Source: Cyanoderma ruficeps (taxonomy: Eukaryota > Chordata > Aves > Passeriformes > Timaliidae). Taken from it: 64,000 nucleotides of DNA. A program made the position numbers and the translations under genes. Below the pieces are notes generated by a model that saw nothing but the letters and a program-made list of their open reading frames with translations, made no database searches and was not told the origin of the DNA. Of the stretch, positions 62,001 through 64,000 are shown piece by piece (within the stretch, counting starts at the first letter, position 1; the number at the start of each line of letters is the position of its first letter). The stretch spans positions 9,645,035 through 9,709,034 of the forward strand of contig VZDJ01000594.1 in NCBI GenBank assembly GCA_008694505.1. The letters run 5' to 3'.

Positions 62001-64000
62001 GTGGATTGGGATTCCAATTTTGCAGGTGTTCCCACTGTGGCTTGTTTGCATCTTTGCCCAAATGATTTGGGCATTTCTCAGGTTCACTGACAAAAATTGC
62101 TTTGTTCACTTGATAGGGAAGTCCCCAGCAAGAGTGTGGGCTTGAGAAACTGGGATGTTAGGGGTCATTAACTCATGTAAGTGTAGCACTCTAAATATAC
62201 AAAAGAACTTACTAGTTAGGAGTGCTTAGGACTTGTCTGCCCTGGGGATTGCCCTTATTCCAGCATTTTTCCTCCAGTTATTGGCATGGCTGCACCATTG
62301 CAGGCCAGCCTGCTGTTATGGATGTTTTTCTACTCTACCTTGTTTAACTACTCTGGGGCAAATCCAATGACTGGCTCTTAATGGCTGGAATCAAGTTTAA
62401 TTCCCACTGACAAGGTGTCTGGACATGTTGGCTCCACCAGTGCAGGGACAGGTGAGCTGGCTTCCACATTTGCAGATCAGAATGGGATCTACTGGGGTTG
62501 GGACATGGTACAGACACATTAAATAGTACCCCCATATGAGCCTTTTTGGGTGTCGAGGCAGTATAGGGATATTTACATGCCATGACACCTAAGATTAGGT
62601 GGACATTGCTATAGTGCTTCCAGAGTGAATCCCAGGCAGCTGTACAGAGCTGTGTCACTCCTGTAAGATGTGTCCTGTGAAGGGGGAAGTGTGTTTCTTT
62701 CTCAGGGGTCCCATAGGAATTCGATACACACGGTGATGGGTCTCTTAGGTGGACCCTTCTACTCTCCTCATGAATGGGGGTGAGAAGCATAACACATCAG
62801 CTTTTGCTTCTACTCTGGAAAGCCAAAGTCATCTTGAGAGAGGATTCTGGACCACATTGTTCATATTGCTGTCTTTTTTTAACAGAGTATAATTCGTGTA
62901 GTTTTCCACGACCGCCGCCTGCAGTACACAGAGCATCAGCAGCTCGAGGGCTGGAGGTGGAGTCGGCCTGGGGACCGCATCCTTGACATAGGTGAGGCTC
63001 CTTCATTGTGGCACCTCTGCAGTGCTGGGGAGATGAGTGGTGGATGGAGTGTTGGCATGTGTGTTTAGGTTTTTTGTGAATCCTGTATGTCTTCGGGAGG
63101 GGAGGAGATCTAGCACTGTAGATCCCAAGTAGAGATGTCTTTGATGGCTTTGCTTTCGCATGCGTGTTCTGATTGTATGGAAATGCTTTCCCTTCTTCAA
63201 TTTAATATTTTTAAAATTTTAGGGGTTTTCTTCTACAGATATCCCGCTGTCAGTTGGTATCTTGGATCCCAGGGCTAGCCCGACCCAGTTGAACACTGTT
63301 GAATTTCTCTGGGATCCGTCAAAGAGAGCTTCAGCATTCATTCAGGTAAGAGATAAGTCATATTTCTGTGGTAAATACAGTGGTTAGATATCTTTTAAAG
63401 ACCTGGGGGCACAAAATAGCCAGTACGTGAACAAGAGAGAAGGATGTTAGTGATAATTAATAACTGATGTGATTAATCATGTGTAATTAATTTGCAGGAT
63501 ACTCACTAAAGCAATTTTCTGGCTACTTCTTAATGTTGGAGTACTACCTGCTACGCCAGCATTTTCTTTAAAAAAATACTCAGACACAGGTGTTGCTTTC
63601 TAAGCATAGGGTTTATCTTGAGGAAGCTGTTCATAACCTGTTAGTTTTCCCTGCTTTTCTCTTTCATGACTATCTCTCATTTTGAGCATCAGCTATCTGT
63701 TTTTAATCTGAATGAGGGATTTACTTAAATCAAAGGATGCTTTTCCTGATGCCCTGTTTCTTTCTAAGCTGCTTGTTCTCCTGATTATTTTGTCCAAAGG
63801 AACAGAAATGAAAACATACGAACTCTTCTGCCTCTTTTAGATTTTTGTGAGAAGCCAAAACCTCATGTTCAGGCAGTATCTGAAATTCAGATGAGTACAG
63901 GTTGCAGCTGTCTCCAGAGATGAGCATAGCTTCTGTTTTACCAGGTCCATTGCATCAGCACAGAATTTACTCCACGGAAACACGGAGGAGAGAAAGGGGT
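43954..64000 (+). CDS. TFCP2L1: TFCP2L1, N-terminal part (six coding exons; 3' part beyond window)
   Basis: TFCP2L1 (LBP-9, CRTR-1) is a CP2/Grainyhead-family DNA-binding factor. It acts in kidney collecting-duct and other epithelia and supports naive pluripotency in mammals. Exons 43954-44015, 48199-48350, 61244-61320, 62886-62991, 63239-63345 and 63945-64000 join in one frame for 186 codons plus two bases. The protein begins [14 protein letters not shown], which is diagnostic for TFCP2L1 against UBP1 and TFCP2. It continues into the immunoglobulin-like CP2 DNA-binding domain: [60 protein letters not shown], then [11 protein letters not shown] and [14 protein letters not shown]. The start has good Kozak context. 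The rest of the DNA-binding domain, the SAM-like domain and the tetramerisation region lie outside. Intron 2 (12.9 kb) is the largest. Confidence 0.97.
44016..48198 (+). other. TFCP2L1: TFCP2L1 intron 1
   Basis: A 4.2-kb intron whose first 130 bases belong to the CpG island. A T-rich run lies at about 44168-44193. The remainder is AT-rich with no recognised repeat or nested gene. Confidence 0.8.
48199..48350 (+). CDS. TFCP2L1: TFCP2L1 coding exon 2, with SUMO-type site
   Basis: The acceptor TTGCAG ends at 48198 and the donor GTAGGG starts at 48351. It encodes residues 22-71: [20 protein letters not shown], then [20 protein letters not shown] and [12 protein letters not shown] (Lys30) fits the sumoylation consensus (hydrophobic-K-x-E), and this lysine is reported as a SUMO site in mouse CRTR-1. 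Gly72 is split over the junction with exon 3. Confidence 0.97.
53309..53326. repeat. (CCCA)n microsatellite
   Basis: Four tandem CCCA units. Confidence 0.9.
54224..54397. repeat. 58-bp minisatellite, three copies
   Basis: Three head-to-tail copies start at 54224, 54282 and 54340, each beginning ACTGTARGTTC and ending TTTTTAGAAGRG. Copies 2 and 3 are identical except for the last bases at the copy junction. Copy 1 differs at a few positions near its start. This pattern points to recent expansion of the second unit. Confidence 0.97.
58517..58532. repeat. (TA)n microsatellite
   Basis: GATATATATATATATC, a short self-complementary TA run. Confidence 0.9.
59496..59590 (+). mobile_element. CR1 LINE 3'-end fragment (short)
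   Basis: GTGGCACCTTGGGACATGTT, TTAGTGGTAGACCTGGCA, GGTTAATGGTTGGACTTGAT, then GTCTTTTCTGTGATTCTGAG match the last 90 or so bases of a CR1 in sense orientation. Only the 3' end is present, as expected for target-primed reverse transcription that stopped early. Confidence 0.85.
61244..61320 (+). CDS. TFCP2L1: TFCP2L1 coding exon 3
   Basis: The acceptor ACTCTAG ends at 61243 and the donor GTAAGG starts at 61321. It completes Gly72 and encodes residues 73-97: [20 protein letters not shown] and TKYVK. The frame joins exon 2 and exon 4 without a shift. Confidence 0.97.
61321..62885 (+). other. TFCP2L1: TFCP2L1 intron 3
   Basis: A 1.6-kb intron with donor GTAAGG and acceptor TTAACAG after a T run. 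Frames of 140 residues (61668-62090, +) and 148 residues (62344-62790, -) lie inside it and are judged to be chance. No repeat is recognised. Confidence 0.8.
62886..62991 (+). CDS. TFCP2L1: TFCP2L1 coding exon 4
   Basis: The acceptor TTAACAG ends at 62885 and the donor GTGAGG starts at 62992. It encodes residues 98-132: [20 protein letters not shown] and [15 protein letters not shown], core of the CP2 DNA-binding domain. It ends one base into Asp133. Confidence 0.98.
63239..63345 (+). CDS. TFCP2L1: TFCP2L1 coding exon 5
   Basis: The acceptor TCTACAG ends at 63238 and the donor GTAAGA starts at 63346. It completes Asp133 and encodes residues 134-168: [20 protein letters not shown] and [15 protein letters not shown], within the DNA-binding domain. 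The preceding intron is only 247 bases. Confidence 0.98.
63346..63944 (+). other. TFCP2L1: TFCP2L1 intron 5
   Basis: A 599-base intron with donor GTAAGA and acceptor TTACCAG. Nothing else is recognisable in it. Confidence 0.85.
63945..64000 (+). CDS. TFCP2L1: TFCP2L1 coding exon 6 (cut by window end)
   Basis: The acceptor TTACCAG ends at 63944. It encodes residues 169-186, [18 protein letters not shown], plus two bases of the next codon. The K-H-G-G-E-K-G stretch is a hallmark of the CP2/Grainyhead DNA-binding domain. The exon continues past the window. Confidence 0.96.

Noticed and set aside
62054..62072. GCCCAAATGATTTGGGC hairpin in TFCP2L1 intron 3
   Set aside because: A seven-base stem with a tiny loop; common by chance and without context.
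1..64000. The alternative that the genes are CLASP2 and UBP1
   Set aside because: The C-terminal tail TTNSNSSSSSDVSTHS and the N-terminus [14 protein letters not shown] are specific to CLASP1 and TFCP2L1.

Overview
The window is vertebrate nuclear DNA, almost certainly from a bird. It has long introns with GT-AG junctions, a CpG-island promoter, and CR1 LINE fragments as the dominant recognisable repeat. No Alu, B1 or L1 was seen. It is not a microbial or mobile accessory region, and I found no operon, CRISPR array or defence system. The species cannot be resolved from the sequence alone.

Two genes lie head to tail on the + strand. Positions 1-23.2 kb hold the 3' end of CLASP1 (CLIP-associating protein 1): seven coding exons (1079-19184) encoding the last 376 residues, then a putative 3'UTR of about 4 kb ending at AATAAA signals near 23177-23187. 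The C-terminal tail TTNSNSSSSSDVSTHS identifies CLASP1 rather than CLASP2. Positions 43.5-64.0 kb hold the 5' end of TFCP2L1 (CP2/Grainyhead-family transcription factor, also LBP-9 or CRTR-1): a CpG island with a TATA-like box, the start codon at 43954, and six coding exons (residues 1 to about 187). The last exon is cut by the window edge. The CLASP1-TFCP2L1 neighbourhood matches human 2q14.2. The paralogous pair CLASP2-UBP1 sits together at human 3p22, so this looks like one copy of an ancient duplicated block.

The 20.6 kb between the genes contains no gene I can support. It carries a long, internally deleted sense CR1 (about 24042-25483), a CR1 3' end (36068-36307), an antisense CR1 (about 37848-38695), a probable MIR/CORE-SINE relic (31148-31260), and a 765-base assembly gap (39304-40068) that opens in a poly-T run. 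The part from about 25.5 to 33.5 kb looks GC-richer and is full of meaningless open frames. The part from about 34.2 to 37.8 kb is AT-rich.

The genes act in unrelated processes: microtubule plus-end stabilisation (CLASP1) and transcriptional control in pluripotent and renal epithelial cells (TFCP2L1). No previously undescribed system is evident. The items most worth a second look are a tandem NAGNAG acceptor in CLASP1 that would toggle one Glu, a compact CpG-dense patch with a GC-rich hairpin in the CLASP1 3'UTR, a tRNA-Ile-like relic in a CLASP1 intron, and a 58-bp three-copy minisatellite in TFCP2L1 intron 2.
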